Shown: positions 26,746 to 34,830 of the stretch, one piece after another
How positions within the stretch are numbered: the stretch's first letter is position 1
Layout of the letters: the number at the start of each line of letters is the position of its first letter
Assembly (NCBI RefSeq): GCF_025562715.2
Contig: NZ_JAPFCC010000001.1
Coordinates: forward strand, 2,560,501-2,624,500
Source of the DNA: Endozoicomonas gorgoniicola
GTDB taxonomy: Bacteria > Pseudomonadota > Gammaproteobacteria > Pseudomonadales > Endozoicomonadaceae
Direction: 5' to 3'
Length of the DNA: 64,000 bases
Position numbers and translations under genes: made by a program
The notes under the pieces: model-generated
What the model was told of the DNA's origin: nothing
Databases searched by the model: none
Seen by the model: only the letters and a program-made list of their open reading frames with translations

Positions 26746-27212
26746 GCGCTCTGGCTCCCGTAGCGTGCGATGAGCACAGCGTCGGCTCGTCCATTATCTT
26801 TTTTCCTCAACACGTCAGCTGACGGATACAGGTCTAACACCCTGCCCCGGCTGGCGTCCTTGTCTGCCCGTAGCAGTCCTGCTGCCCGTTTCCATTTTTG
26901 TGGTGATACATACGTCAGTGGCAACCCCATCACACTGACGGCAGCCTCAACCGCCCCTACCGATCTGCCAAAGCTGAACATGCTCACCACGCCTTGCCCC
27001 GGCCTGGCGCCTACCTGTTCCAGATAAACCATATCGATTTCGTGCCTGGAGTGAATGCCAAGGATTTGCTTCAGGCCATGACCGCTGACTTTCTTTTTTC
27101 TGCCGTCGGGAATCACCGGCATATCTTCCAGGCGGATAATGGATTGGTCACTGCTGTTCAGAATCGCTATGGCTCCGGTCAATCCGGGGTCTATCCCAAT
27201 AATCACATTCAT
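26742..27212 (-). CDS. RuvC-like Holliday junction resolvase (phage type)
   Basis: The 156-residue protein has the RNase-H-like resolvase fold with its acidic residues visible: IIGIDPGLTGAIA near the start, MVYLEQVGARPGQG near residue 63, and NGRADAVLIARYG at the end. SPQKWKRAAGLLRADKDASR is typical of phage RuvC homologues. It would resolve recombination intermediates of replicating phage DNA before packaging. It appears intact. Confidence 0.85.
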   Translation of the reverse strand: MNVIIGIDPGLTGAIAILNSSDQSIIRLEDMPVIPDGRKKKVSGHGLKQILGIHSRHEIDMVYLEQVGARPGQGVVSMFSFGRSVGAVEAAVSVMGLPLTYVSPQKWKRAAGLLRADKDASRGRVLDLYPSADVLRKKDNGRADAVLIARYGSQSA

Positions 27213-27291
27213 TATTTTCTTCCCTGAATTTTTCTCTGGACTCTTCTCTAAAACTGCTTTTCTTCAAAGCCCTTTTTGTCTTCGTGCTTCC

Positions 27292-27344
27292 CTCCCCTCA
27301 TCCCGCCCTCCCTTTCTTAAGAAAGGAAGGGAGGAGGTGAGGAG
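27292..27344. repeat. Imperfect polypyrimidine/polypurine inverted repeat
   Basis: CTCCCCTCATCCCGCCCTCC with CTTTC, then TTAA, then GAAAG and purine-rich sequence ending AGGTGAGGAG forms an about 25-bp imperfect palindrome. One arm is almost all pyrimidine and the other almost all purine. It lies in the about 240-base gap between the resolvase and replication genes. It could be a small transposon-like repeat or part of a replication origin. Confidence 0.45.
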
Positions 27345-27427
27345 TCGGCTAAAGGCACCCAATTTTGCTTTTATCCCAAAAAAACAAGGGGTTATGAGGT
27401 CAGTTGAGGAAATCCAAAAATTATCGT

Positions 27428-27457
27428 CCTCAACCTCTATGGGTTTGAGGCTTTTTT
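27428..27457 (+). terminator. Possible hairpin terminator at the replication gene 3' end
   Basis: CCTCAACC-TCTAT-GGGTTTGAGG followed by CTTTTTT forms a bulged hairpin with a T-run on the plus strand. No plus-strand gene precedes it closely, so its use is uncertain. Confidence 0.35.
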
Positions 27458-29465
27458 AAGCCCCGGTAACAGCCTGTTGCCCTTTTTCTGAAACCGAAAC
27501 AAACGGTTCCTGTATATCCAGAAAACCCCGGTCAACCAGCGCATTAAAAGTGCGCCCCCAGTTTTTTTAGGTCATGACTCCGGCATCGATACAGGCTTTT
27601 CTCAAGCCCCTGACTTCGATATGGGCTCCCGTCGGATCACGCCCGTCCCTCGCCAGCGTATCTCTCGCTTCCTTGACCAGCCGGTTCAGTGTTTTGATGA
27701 TGCAGACCTGTTTGTCGCCAAGGTGTATTTCACCCTGTTTTTTACCGGCTTCTATGGATTTCACTAAACCCGCTGCCTGCTTATCGAAATAGGTCAGCAC
27801 ACAGCTGACCTGTTGCTCGCCGTCTTCATCAGCAAACGGCAATTTGACCGATTCAAACAAAAAGCTCATCGGCTCTGGCTCGTCCGCATCTTTCATCTTT
27901 TTGGCGGTTATGGTCAGTTCGTCGTCTGATTTCACCACAGCGTACTCGGCATCCAGCGCACCTTTTAACGCACTATTACCCCTTGCCCGGTCTTTGTTGC
28001 CCAGCCCGGTATGATGGACAATCAACACGAAGCAGGCGTATTTCTGCCGTAACAGCTGGTCGATATGATTGATAAAGAGGTTCATCTCTTTGGTGGCGTT
28101 CTCATCACCGGCACCAAAATTTCTCGCCAGGGTATCAATAACAATCAGGGAAGGAATCACGCCGCCGGTTTCTTCTATGATCTGCTCGATGCTGTCACTC
28201 ACTATTCGAGCATTAGCCAGGTCAGTAAAAGAGGCCGAGCACTGACTAACATACAGAGGCGCAGTACGAAGGTTGTAACCATTCACTTGCTGCCAGGCCA
28301 TTAAACGACGGGAAAGCCCGTTAAAACCTTCCCCGGCAATGTAAAAAACTGACCCCGGTCGTTTAACTGCCTGACCATGCCACTCGCTGCCCGTTGCCAC
28401 GCAGCAGGCCAGGTCAATCGCCGCAAAGGATTTGCCACAGCCCGGCTCCCCGAACATCAGTGATAAACTGTCCATTTCCAGAAAGCCTTTCACCAGCCAG
28501 TTAATCGGTTTGGCGGCCTGAATCAACTCCCTGACATGACTGAAGGCAAAAGCTGGCCTGATGTCCGGGTCAGGGACAACAGCAATGCCGGTGTCGGGAT
28601 GATTGTTCAAATGAGTTCGGACAATGCTGGCAATGGTTGTGTTCAATTCGGTGGGTAGCAGGGGTGGATGGTTGTCAGCGTTCCACTGATCCAGAATCGC
28701 CTTGATCTCCTGCAACGAGTAGCCCTGCCTGATCAGTTGCCCCGCCATGCTCGCTGCGGCGTTGTTGCGCCCTTCCCCTTCCGATAAATTGCCGCCGTCG
28801 TGCGGTAGTGAGTACTGATTCGCTGAAAAACCGAGGTTACCCAGTGCTTGCTGTTCCTGATGACTGCCATTGAACCCGTTGATGATGGCGATATCATTCG
28901 GGGTCAGACAGGGCAGATCATTCACATCATTAATGTTCAGGTAGTCATCGGTTTCCCACTGGTACACGGTGCCGTCAGAATGTGTGCTGCCGGGAGCCAC
29001 CACATACCCACCCTCACCCCGTACATCGATCTTGTTTTTCTTAACCGCATTACGAATGACAAAGTCCGGGTTTGCCCGGTAATAGAAATGCTTCCCCTGG
29101 CTGGTGACCACTCGCAAAGGGGTTCGTGTCATGTCATGGCTGTTTTCAATGAAAGTGACCGCTTCCTGACTGTCGGCATCAACGACAATGATCTTATAAC
29201 CGGTGACGATGGCCCAGTTAGTGTGTGGCCACTGATTCGTCCATTGCTCAATCTGCTCATCCGTCGGGGCTTGCTGTTGAAAGTCTTTCCAGCGCACTCT
29301 GGGGGATTTCGGCCAATCAGTTTTTGCCTTGTCCGGATCGCCACTGCAGCGCCCATCAATAAACCACTGGGGCGGAAGTTCAAAAGGCGATCCAAGAGGA
29401 ATCAGCGACAGCCCGGCTTCGTTCAGTTGCCAGACATCGACCGTAGTGTCGGGTAGCTCGTCCAT
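27456..29465 (-). pseudogene. Phage PrimPol / AAA helicase replication protein with premature stop
   Basis: The 632-residue open part has an N-terminal PrimPol domain (IIVVDADSQEAVTF with the DxD pair, then GKHFYYR and DVRGEGGYVVAPGS). A RepA-like AAA domain follows, with Walker A FGEPGCGKSFAAIDL near residue 345, VIDTLARNFGAGDENA and VLIVHHTGLGNKDRARGNSA. It ends RKACIDAGVMT at a TAA (27,567). In the same frame the sequence continues KNWGRTFNALVDRGFLDI to a second stop at 27,456, a plausible winged-helix tail. A single nonsense change therefore removed about 36 residues. The catalytic domains are intact. Confidence 0.82.
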
Positions 29466-29534
29466 ATCACTGCTACCTGTTATTCATTGGTTTTCAGAAG
29501 GTGGTCGTCGTCTGATTTGTCCGTGATTTTAAGC

Positions 29535-29815
29535 ATGTCCGGCGTCCAGTACGGAACCAGCGTTGACCATAACAGCCGCTTCATTTTGGAAATGCTTTTT
29601 CAGCAGCGAACGAAGCCCTCACTGAAATCATTCTCGACTACAACGACCAGTTGTTTAACCGGCTCGACAAGTCCGAGAACCTGAAAGCCTACCCTTCCCT
29701 GAAAATTCCGTCGGTGTTTCGAATGGGCAACCTGCTCGTTAATACCTGTAACGGGAAAGCTTCTGTCTCCACCGTTCCGGAACTCAGCGAGTCCCTGAAA
29801 CCACTCGAACCCTGA
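29535..29815 (+). pseudogene. Remnant of an unknown phage gene, frame-broken
   Basis: An ATG at 29535 starts MSGVQYGTSVDHNSRFILEM, which looks coding for about 25 codons. The frame then changes near 29,600 to EALTEIILDYNDQLFNRLDK through SLKIPSVFRMGNLLVNTCNG to a TGA at 29813. The two pieces appear to be the ends of one gene joined with loss of the middle or by a frameshift. I do not recognise the family. It precedes the helicase remnant on the same strand. Confidence 0.55.
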
Positions 29816-29848
29816 TACCACAACCACCAACAGCAAAAGGATATTGCC

Positions 29849-31235
29849 ATGACCGAAAGCAAGGGCGCTTGGCCATTTTGATCTTGTTATCGTCGATGAA
29901 TGCCACCTGATCAATCATGAGCATTCGGAAACCATGTACTCACGGCTCCTGAATGATCTCAGGCAGATCAATCCGGCATTAAAAATCATTGGCTTTACTG
30001 CCACCCCATACCGGATGAAACAGGGGCTGTTAACCGAAGGCGACAACCCTTTGTTCCACAGCATTGCTTACGAAACCGATATCCAGCAATTAATTGACCA
30101 TGGCTACCTGTCGCCCCTACGCTCAAAAGGCGGTAAAGAGAAAATAGAGCTGCAAGGCGTTCGTACCCGTCGAGGTGACTTTTTAGCCAGCGATATGGAA
30201 CAGGCAGTGCAGAAAAACGATGTCACCGAAAAGGCTGTGGCTGAAATTATCGACTATGGCAGGGATCGAAGAGCCTGGCTGATTTTCTGTGTCTCGGTGG
30301 CACATGCGGAACAAACCCGGTCATTGCTTGTGGAAGCCGGTATCACTGCTGAAAGCATTACCGGCCGCACTCCCAAACCGCAACGGGAGAACATACTGGC
30401 GGACTATAAAGCGGGAAAAATAACCGCCCTTACCAGCCAGAGCGTTCTGACCACCGGCTTTGATGCTCCACACACCGACCTGATTGCACTGTTGAGAGCG
30501 ACCAAGTCACCGGGTTTATATGTGCAAATTCTGGGGCGGGGCTTGCGAATCAGCCCGGACACAGAAAAAGCCGACCCTCTGGTATTGGATTATGGTGGCA
30601 ATGTTGAACGACATGGCCCCATTGACCGGATCAGTACCGACAGCATTAAGTCAGGCAAAAGTTCCGGTGACGCTCCGGTTAAAGAATGCCCCGAGTGCTT
30701 TGAGTTGATGCTTGCTGGCCTGCGGACTTGCCCTGCCTGCCAGTACGAATTTCCAGCCAAAGATAAACACGACAGTCACGCCTCGAATGGGGCTCTGCTG
30801 AACAGCCAGGTCGAACCGGAATGGCTGGACGTGGATGAGCTGTTTTACGACATCCATGAAAAGTTTGGCAAACCGCCCTCATTGCAGGTCACTTATCGCT
30901 GCGGGTTTGAAACCGTACGTGAATGGGTTTGTTTTGAGCATGGTGGCTATGCCCGACAGAAAGCGGTGATGTAGTGGCTCAACCGTTTTACAGAAAAGAC
31001 AGTCCCGGAAAAAACCGCCGAAGCGTACCACCGCATAGACAGCCAGAAAGATATGCGTGAACCCTGCCGGATCAAGGTCATTCAGGACGGCAAATGGCAC
31101 CGAATCAAAGGCTATGACTTCACCGCTAAACCCGGCACACCCAGCGAATACAACGACGACACCAGTCAACGACCAAAACAGACACCGATGCTACCTGCGG
31201 AGTCTGATGTATTTGACGCCAGCTTCGACTTTTAA
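29849..31235 (+). pseudogene. Phage SF2 helicase, N-terminus deleted and amber-interrupted
   Basis: A start ATG at 29849 gives only MTESKG before a junction near 29,864 shifts the frame. From there the frame reads HFDLVIVDECHLINHEHSET (motif II DECH), KIIGFTATPYRMKQG (motif III) and a C-terminal helicase domain with TTGFDAPHTDLIALLRATKS and QILGRGLRISPDT (motifs V-VI). A zinc-ribbon CPECFELMLAGLRTCPACQ follows. Motif I and everything before it are gone. An in-frame TAG at 30,972 interrupts the tail, which continues WLNRFTEKTVPEKTAEAYHR to 31,235. The gene is non-functional. Confidence 0.82.
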
Positions 31236-31257
31236 CAACAAGTATAAGGAGAGAGTA

Positions 31258-31518
31258 ATGAATACTGAACTGATGCTGTTTGCCCGTTATGAGAAGCCTT
31301 ATGTACGGCTGGAAGATGTTTGTGAAGAGCTGTTTAACCTCTGCGAACGAAAAGCCAAAGAAGCCGCAGCCGCACAAAAGCTGCCAGTGCCGGTACTTCG
31401 CATGACTGAAAGCAGGAAATCCCCCATGATGATCAAGCTGTCTGATCTGGCGGATTATCTGGATTCACGGCATGACGAGTACACAAAAGTGTGGGAGAAA
31501 ATCAAGGGAGCTGGATAA
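31258..31518 (+). CDS. PrtN-type activator (pyocin activator family)
   Basis: The 86-residue protein begins MNTELMLFARYEKPYVRLED, with VCEELFNLCERKAKEAAAAQ, LPVPVLRMTESRKSPMMIKL and a C-terminal SDLADYLDSR. This is the layout of the PrtN family, which activates SOS-controlled pyocin and phage genes. AAGGAGAG precedes ATG by 5 bases. It follows the helicase remnant by 22 bases. If still active it could drive late or lysis genes after DNA damage, but which promoters remain is unknown. Confidence 0.8.
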   Translation: MNTELMLFARYEKPYVRLEDVCEELFNLCERKAKEAAAAQKLPVPVLRMTESRKSPMMIKLSDLADYLDSRHDEYTKVWEKIKGAG

Positions 31519-31574
31519 AGTACAACTCACCAGCTATACCTGACCCAAAAGTACTTTTATTAAAACGAACAAAC

Positions 31575-31919
31575 ATGAAAAGCATTGCAATCGCTATCAT
31601 TCTCACGGTTTTCAGCCTCGGAGAAAAAGCAAGTGCGATTCCCCCTGAAGAACTATTGCAGCAACTCTTGCAGTCTACAAAAGAGGAGCGACAACGCATA
31701 CTTCAGGAGTTGGAATTTACACCTGAAGAACAGGAGAAATTATTACCACTTTTGCAATTACAAGCCGAATCATTACAGGAACTTCAGGAGTTTCAACAAC
31801 AATTAGACAACGTGCGAGCAGAACAGGCTCAGGTACAGCAGGAACTACAAGAACTTGAAAATGAGCGACTGAACCAATTTCTTGATTGTCAGCCGCAAGC
31901 AGATCAGTTTTCAGAATAA
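31575..31919 (+). CDS. Secreted Gln/Glu-rich coiled-coil protein
   Basis: The ATG at 31575 gives a 114-residue protein with a signal peptide (MKSIAIAIILTVFSLGEKASA) and a glutamine- and glutamate-rich coiled coil (QLQAESLQELQEFQQQLDNV). The mature protein is almost entirely helical. An upstream in-frame start at 31,491 would add a non-signal extension overlapping prtN, so I reject it. The function is unknown. It is the last cargo gene before the right integrase remnant. Confidence 0.6.
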   Translation: MKSIAIAIILTVFSLGEKASAIPPEELLQQLLQSTKEERQRILQELEFTPEEQEKLLPLLQLQAESLQELQEFQQQLDNVRAEQAQVQQELQELENERLNQFLDCQPQADQFSE

Positions 31920-31924
31920 ATTAC

Positions 31925-32178
31925 TTATTCTCCTTTGAACATTGCCTTCTCCCGGCGACCTTTCGGCTCATTGACAGACCAGAATTCAGCTTCCATTTCC
32001 TTGCAGCGACTCCATAGGTCTGGTGGGGTTTTATGGATCAAATGGGTGTAGCGTCGCAGGTTATCCCATGTCTTATGCCCGCTTCTGATTGCTACTTCCG
32101 GAATACTCATTTTCTGTTCAAACAGCCGGGAGATGCCATCATGCTGGAACGAGTGAAAGCGCAACTCTGGAAAAGCCC
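31925..32178 (-). pseudogene. Second tyrosine recombinase C-terminal remnant
   Basis: The frame carries RFHSFQHDGISRLFEQKMS and RSGHKTWDNLRRYTHLIHK, closely matching the left remnant at 368-790. The HxxR catalytic Arg is replaced by Gln (HSFQ). A stop at about 32,180 ends the frame upstream, where an IS1 scrap abuts it. Only the last about 80 residues are left, ending PPDLWSRCKEMEAEFWSVNE. It is inactive. It lies in the same orientation as the left copy. Confidence 0.85.
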
Positions 32179-32283
32179 CTTAAACGATTAACCCGAAGAA
32201 CTATCTGCTTTTCTCGCTCAGAGGAACTGCACGACAAGGTGATTGGCGAGTTCATCTCACGGATGTGGTATCAACCTGTTTGA
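32174..32283 (+). pseudogene. IS1-family transposase C-terminal scrap
   Basis: The plus-strand frame reads RLTRRTICFSRSEELHDKVI followed by GEFISRMWYQPV and a stop. This matches the conserved C-terminal end of IS1 InsB-type transposases (RxTxFSKSxExHDKVIG). Only about 35 codons remain. It abuts the integrase remnant directly, suggesting an IS1-mediated deletion at the right end of the island. Confidence 0.75.
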
Positions 32284-32295
32284 AACGTGACCTAA

Positions 32296-32327
32296 AAACG
32301 CACAGTCATTTGACTATGCGTTTTTTT
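32296..32327 (+). terminator. Hairpin terminator after the IS1 scrap
   Basis: AAACGCACAGTC-ATTT-GACTATGCGTTTTTTT forms a strong stem with a T-run on the plus strand. It overlaps the 3' end of the araC-type gene and could end transcription from both sides. Confidence 0.65.
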
Positions 32328-33240
32328 CTGGTTCGGAACTGGTCTGAGCGAACTTCGCACGGAACGCTTTAGGCGTAAGCTGCTTGTATTTTAAGAACAG
32401 CCGATTGAAGTTCGAAAGGTTGTTGAATCCAGAAAGCTCCGCAATCAGGGATACCAGTTTGTCGGTTTGAACCAACAACGAGCAGCCTTTACCCAACCTT
32501 ACCTGCGTGATGTAGTGATTCACGCTTTGCCCCATCATCTTCTTAAAAAAACGACCCAGGGTGCTTTCGCTCATCCCGACGAGGGAAGCCAGTTCTGAAA
32601 TGGACAGGGGCTCGGTGTATTTGTCATGGATCGCTTCGAGTAACTGATTCAGTAATCTTTGCTGCCGCTTGTCAGAGTCTTGCCGATTCAACATCTGATT
32701 CACGGAGATGGCTTGAAAGTCAGGCGTGTTACTCAGTTTATCAAGAATACTCAACATCACAGTGAGCCTTTGCATTGATGTTGCCGCATCTAGTTCTTCA
32801 AACAGAGGCAATAATTTTTGTGCCAGGCGCTTGGAAAAATGCATGCCTCGATGTGCGTCTTGCAACAGTCGCCTGAAGGCTTGGCATTCAGGAAACAGTC
32901 GAGTGACTTCATCTATCCATTCTTTGTCAAACCATAGTACATACACTTTTTGTTCTTTGTCTGGATCTAAACTCGCTCGTGAGTGCCAGGAATGAGGAAT
33001 ATTCGGCCCTAGCAGCACCAAATCGAAATCATCGTATTCAGAGATGGTATCGCCAATATAGCGCTCACCCCTACTGTTTAAGGTTAAGGTCAGCTCATAT
33101 TCAGGATGGAAGTGCCACTCAAAAGGAATCCCATCTAAATGCCGAATCAGCAGTTGCCAAGAGTTGTCCTGGTTGTATGGAACTTTTTCGTATTGCGCTT
33201 TCATGTGTAATACAAATCTGTCTCTATGGGAGATTTTCAC
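32314..33240 (-). CDS. AraC-family transcriptional regulator with cupin sensor
   Basis: The 308-residue regulator has an N-terminal cupin-like domain (FEWHFHPEYELTLTLNSRGE, HxH near residues 42-44) that would bind a small effector. The C-terminal AraC DNA-binding domain holds two helix-turn-helix units (SISELASLVGMSESTLGRFF and GFNNLSNFNRLFLKYKQLTP). It is divergent from the phytanoyl-CoA-dioxygenase-family gene, with 131 bases between starts, and so likely controls it. The ligand is unknown. Confidence 0.9.
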   Translation of the reverse strand: MKISHRDRFVLHMKAQYEKVPYNQDNSWQLLIRHLDGIPFEWHFHPEYELTLTLNSRGERYIGDTISEYDDFDLVLLGPNIPHSWHSRASLDPDKEQKVYVLWFDKEWIDEVTRLFPECQAFRRLLQDAHRGMHFSKRLAQKLLPLFEELDAATSMQRLTVMLSILDKLSNTPDFQAISVNQMLNRQDSDKRQQRLLNQLLEAIHDKYTEPLSISELASLVGMSESTLGRFFKKMMGQSVNHYITQVRLGKGCSLLVQTDKLVSLIAELSGFNNLSNFNRLFLKYKQLTPKAFRAKFAQTSSEPEKNA

Positions 33241-33371
33241 TGACTTTAAAGTATCAGTATTTGCTGTTTTTGTATCACTTTATTGGATTAATTATTGTCA
33301 GAATGTGAACAATTAGGCGTGCTCAACGTCTGTTAAACCAATGATAATCAGCCCTACAGGAGCCAGTCACT

Positions 33372-34319
33372 ATGAAAAACAAATATGGATTCGGCGACAA
33401 CGCACCCGGTAATAACACTGTTTCCAACATCAATTCCGCACAACTAAAAGACATCAAGAAAACCCTGCCTTTGAAAAAGTTAACGCAAGAGCAGTTCGAC
33501 TTTTGGCAGCACAATGGCTACTTGGTGATTCGTCAAATTATCTCTCAGGAAGCGGTAAAACGTTCACAGGACTTCTTGTGGGAGTTTCAGGAAATGGATC
33601 CGAATGATTCGAAAACCTGGTATCAAGCTCAGCGTCGTGACCACGCTATGGTCGAATTGAATAACTCAGGCATGGTGGAATGCTACAACAACCAAGTGCT
33701 GTGGGATAACCGTCAGAACCCAGATGTATATAACGCTTTTGTTGATATTTGGGATCAGGAAAACTTATGGGTCACTATCGACCGCGCAAACCTGAATCCG
33801 CCAAACAAATCAGGACGAAAGTTCAGTGGCTTTGTGCATTGGGATGCGGATTCCTCGCTCGATCCATTACCAGTAAACGTCCAAGGTGTACTGGCACTCT
33901 CAGATACTGATGAAGAAACGGGGGGCTTCCAATGTGTGCCAGAGCTATATCGTCAATTAGAAGAGTGGCGTAAAACGCAGCCTGCTGACCGTGACCCGTA
34001 TGTACCAGACCTAACCGGTTTCGAAGTGGAATTTATTTCTATGAAAGCAGGGGACTTGTTGATCTTTAATAGCTTGCTTCCTCATGGAATTCGACCAAAT
34101 CAATCTGATAAGGTGCGCATGGCGCAATATATCTCTATGGTACCGGCTGAGGAAGATAACCAATCAATCCGCGACTGGCGCATTAGTTCCTGGCAAGATC
34201 GCCTTCCACCGCAGGGATTTGCTTTCCCGGGTGATCCCCGCAATTGGGAGCAAACTAAATACCCACAAGCGAAATTAACGCCGCTTGGGGAAAGACTGCT
34301 TGGTTTAGAAAGTTATTAG
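33372..34319 (+). CDS. Phytanoyl-CoA dioxygenase (PhyH) family oxygenase
   Basis: The 315-residue protein is an Fe(II)/2-oxoglutarate-dependent oxygenase of the PhyH family. The facial-triad HxD is visible in GFVHWDADSSLDPLP and the distal His in FNSLLPHGIRPNQ, with the 2-oxoglutarate-binding Arg shortly after (KVRMAQYISM). The N-terminal LTQEQFDFWQHNGYLVIRQI is a PhyH hallmark. AGGAGCC provides the ribosome site. Its substrate is not predictable from sequence alone. Divergent araC-type control suggests inducible catabolism of a small molecule. Confidence 0.88.
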   Translation: MKNKYGFGDNAPGNNTVSNINSAQLKDIKKTLPLKKLTQEQFDFWQHNGYLVIRQIISQEAVKRSQDFLWEFQEMDPNDSKTWYQAQRRDHAMVELNNSGMVECYNNQVLWDNRQNPDVYNAFVDIWDQENLWVTIDRANLNPPNKSGRKFSGFVHWDADSSLDPLPVNVQGVLALSDTDEETGGFQCVPELYRQLEEWRKTQPADRDPYVPDLTGFEVEFISMKAGDLLIFNSLLPHGIRPNQSDKVRMAQYISMVPAEEDNQSIRDWRISSWQDRLPPQGFAFPGDPRNWEQTKYPQAKLTPLGERLLGLESY

Positions 34320-34361
34320 TCAAAGGGGTGATTTGTGTCTGGCGGGGTCAGATAAGCATTA

Positions 34362-34393
34362 AAAAGCCGAAGCAGGCGAACCGCTTCGGCTTT
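34362..34393. terminator. Bidirectional hairpin after the PhyH-family gene
   Basis: AAAAGCCGAAGC-AGGCGAACC-GCTTCGGCTTTC is a near-perfect inverted repeat with A and T runs on either side, 42 bases after the oxygenase stop. Confidence 0.65.
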
Positions 34394-34495
34394 CATCGAG
34401 TGTGCCGAGCATGTTGCACAGTTTGGGGGTGAAAGTATGGTGGGCTCCATTTTTCGAGCCTCGTCAGTAAAATCTGTGTAAAGAGGTACCGGATT

Positions 34496-34750
34496 GTGTT
34501 TATGATGGGTTGTGGCATGATTCACTCAAAACTAGCCCGAGAGGCAGTGTTGAAAAAAATCGCAAAGAAAGCCGGGTTGATTTTTTACTATCGAGGTAAT
34601 TGCTCGCTTTGCCATGTGCAGGCAAGAACAATCTCACTCCTGAGCATGGAGTACGGCTTTGAACTGATACCCATTTCAACGGACGGTCATCCTATACCGG
34701 AGTTGCCAAACAGCCTCGGCTTCGAGCATGCCACCGAACTGTTACAGTGA
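34496..34750 (+). pseudogene. TraF-like thioredoxin-fold fragment from a conjugative element
   Basis: The 84-residue frame (or 77 residues from the ATG at 34517) reads VLKKIAKKAGLIFYYRGNCS, LCHVQARTISLLSMEYGFEL and IPISTDGHPIPELPNS. This matches the thioredoxin-like part of TraF pilus-assembly proteins (FFYRGxCxxCH, then YGF and PVSxDG). A CSLC pair stands at the redox site. The N-terminal signal region and most of the protein are missing and the frame stops soon after. It is a relic of a conjugative element rather than a glutaredoxin. Confidence 0.65.
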
Positions 34751-34830
34751 CCTCCTCCCCCTTCTTTAAAGGTGATACGCTCTTCAATATCAGGATTGGT
34801 TTCAATGCCCACAACAGTACCTCAGAATAA

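Noticed and set aside
27139..27459. 106-residue plus-strand frame
   Set aside because: It overlaps the resolvase start, the inverted repeat and a hairpin, and has no recognisable motif or ribosome site.
31057..31257. Upstream extension of the PrtN-type gene
   Set aside because: This stretch is the helicase tail in another frame; the strong ribosome site is at 31,258.
34316..34525. 69-residue minus-strand frame after the oxygenase gene
   Set aside because: It covers a terminator hairpin and has no ribosome site or motif.
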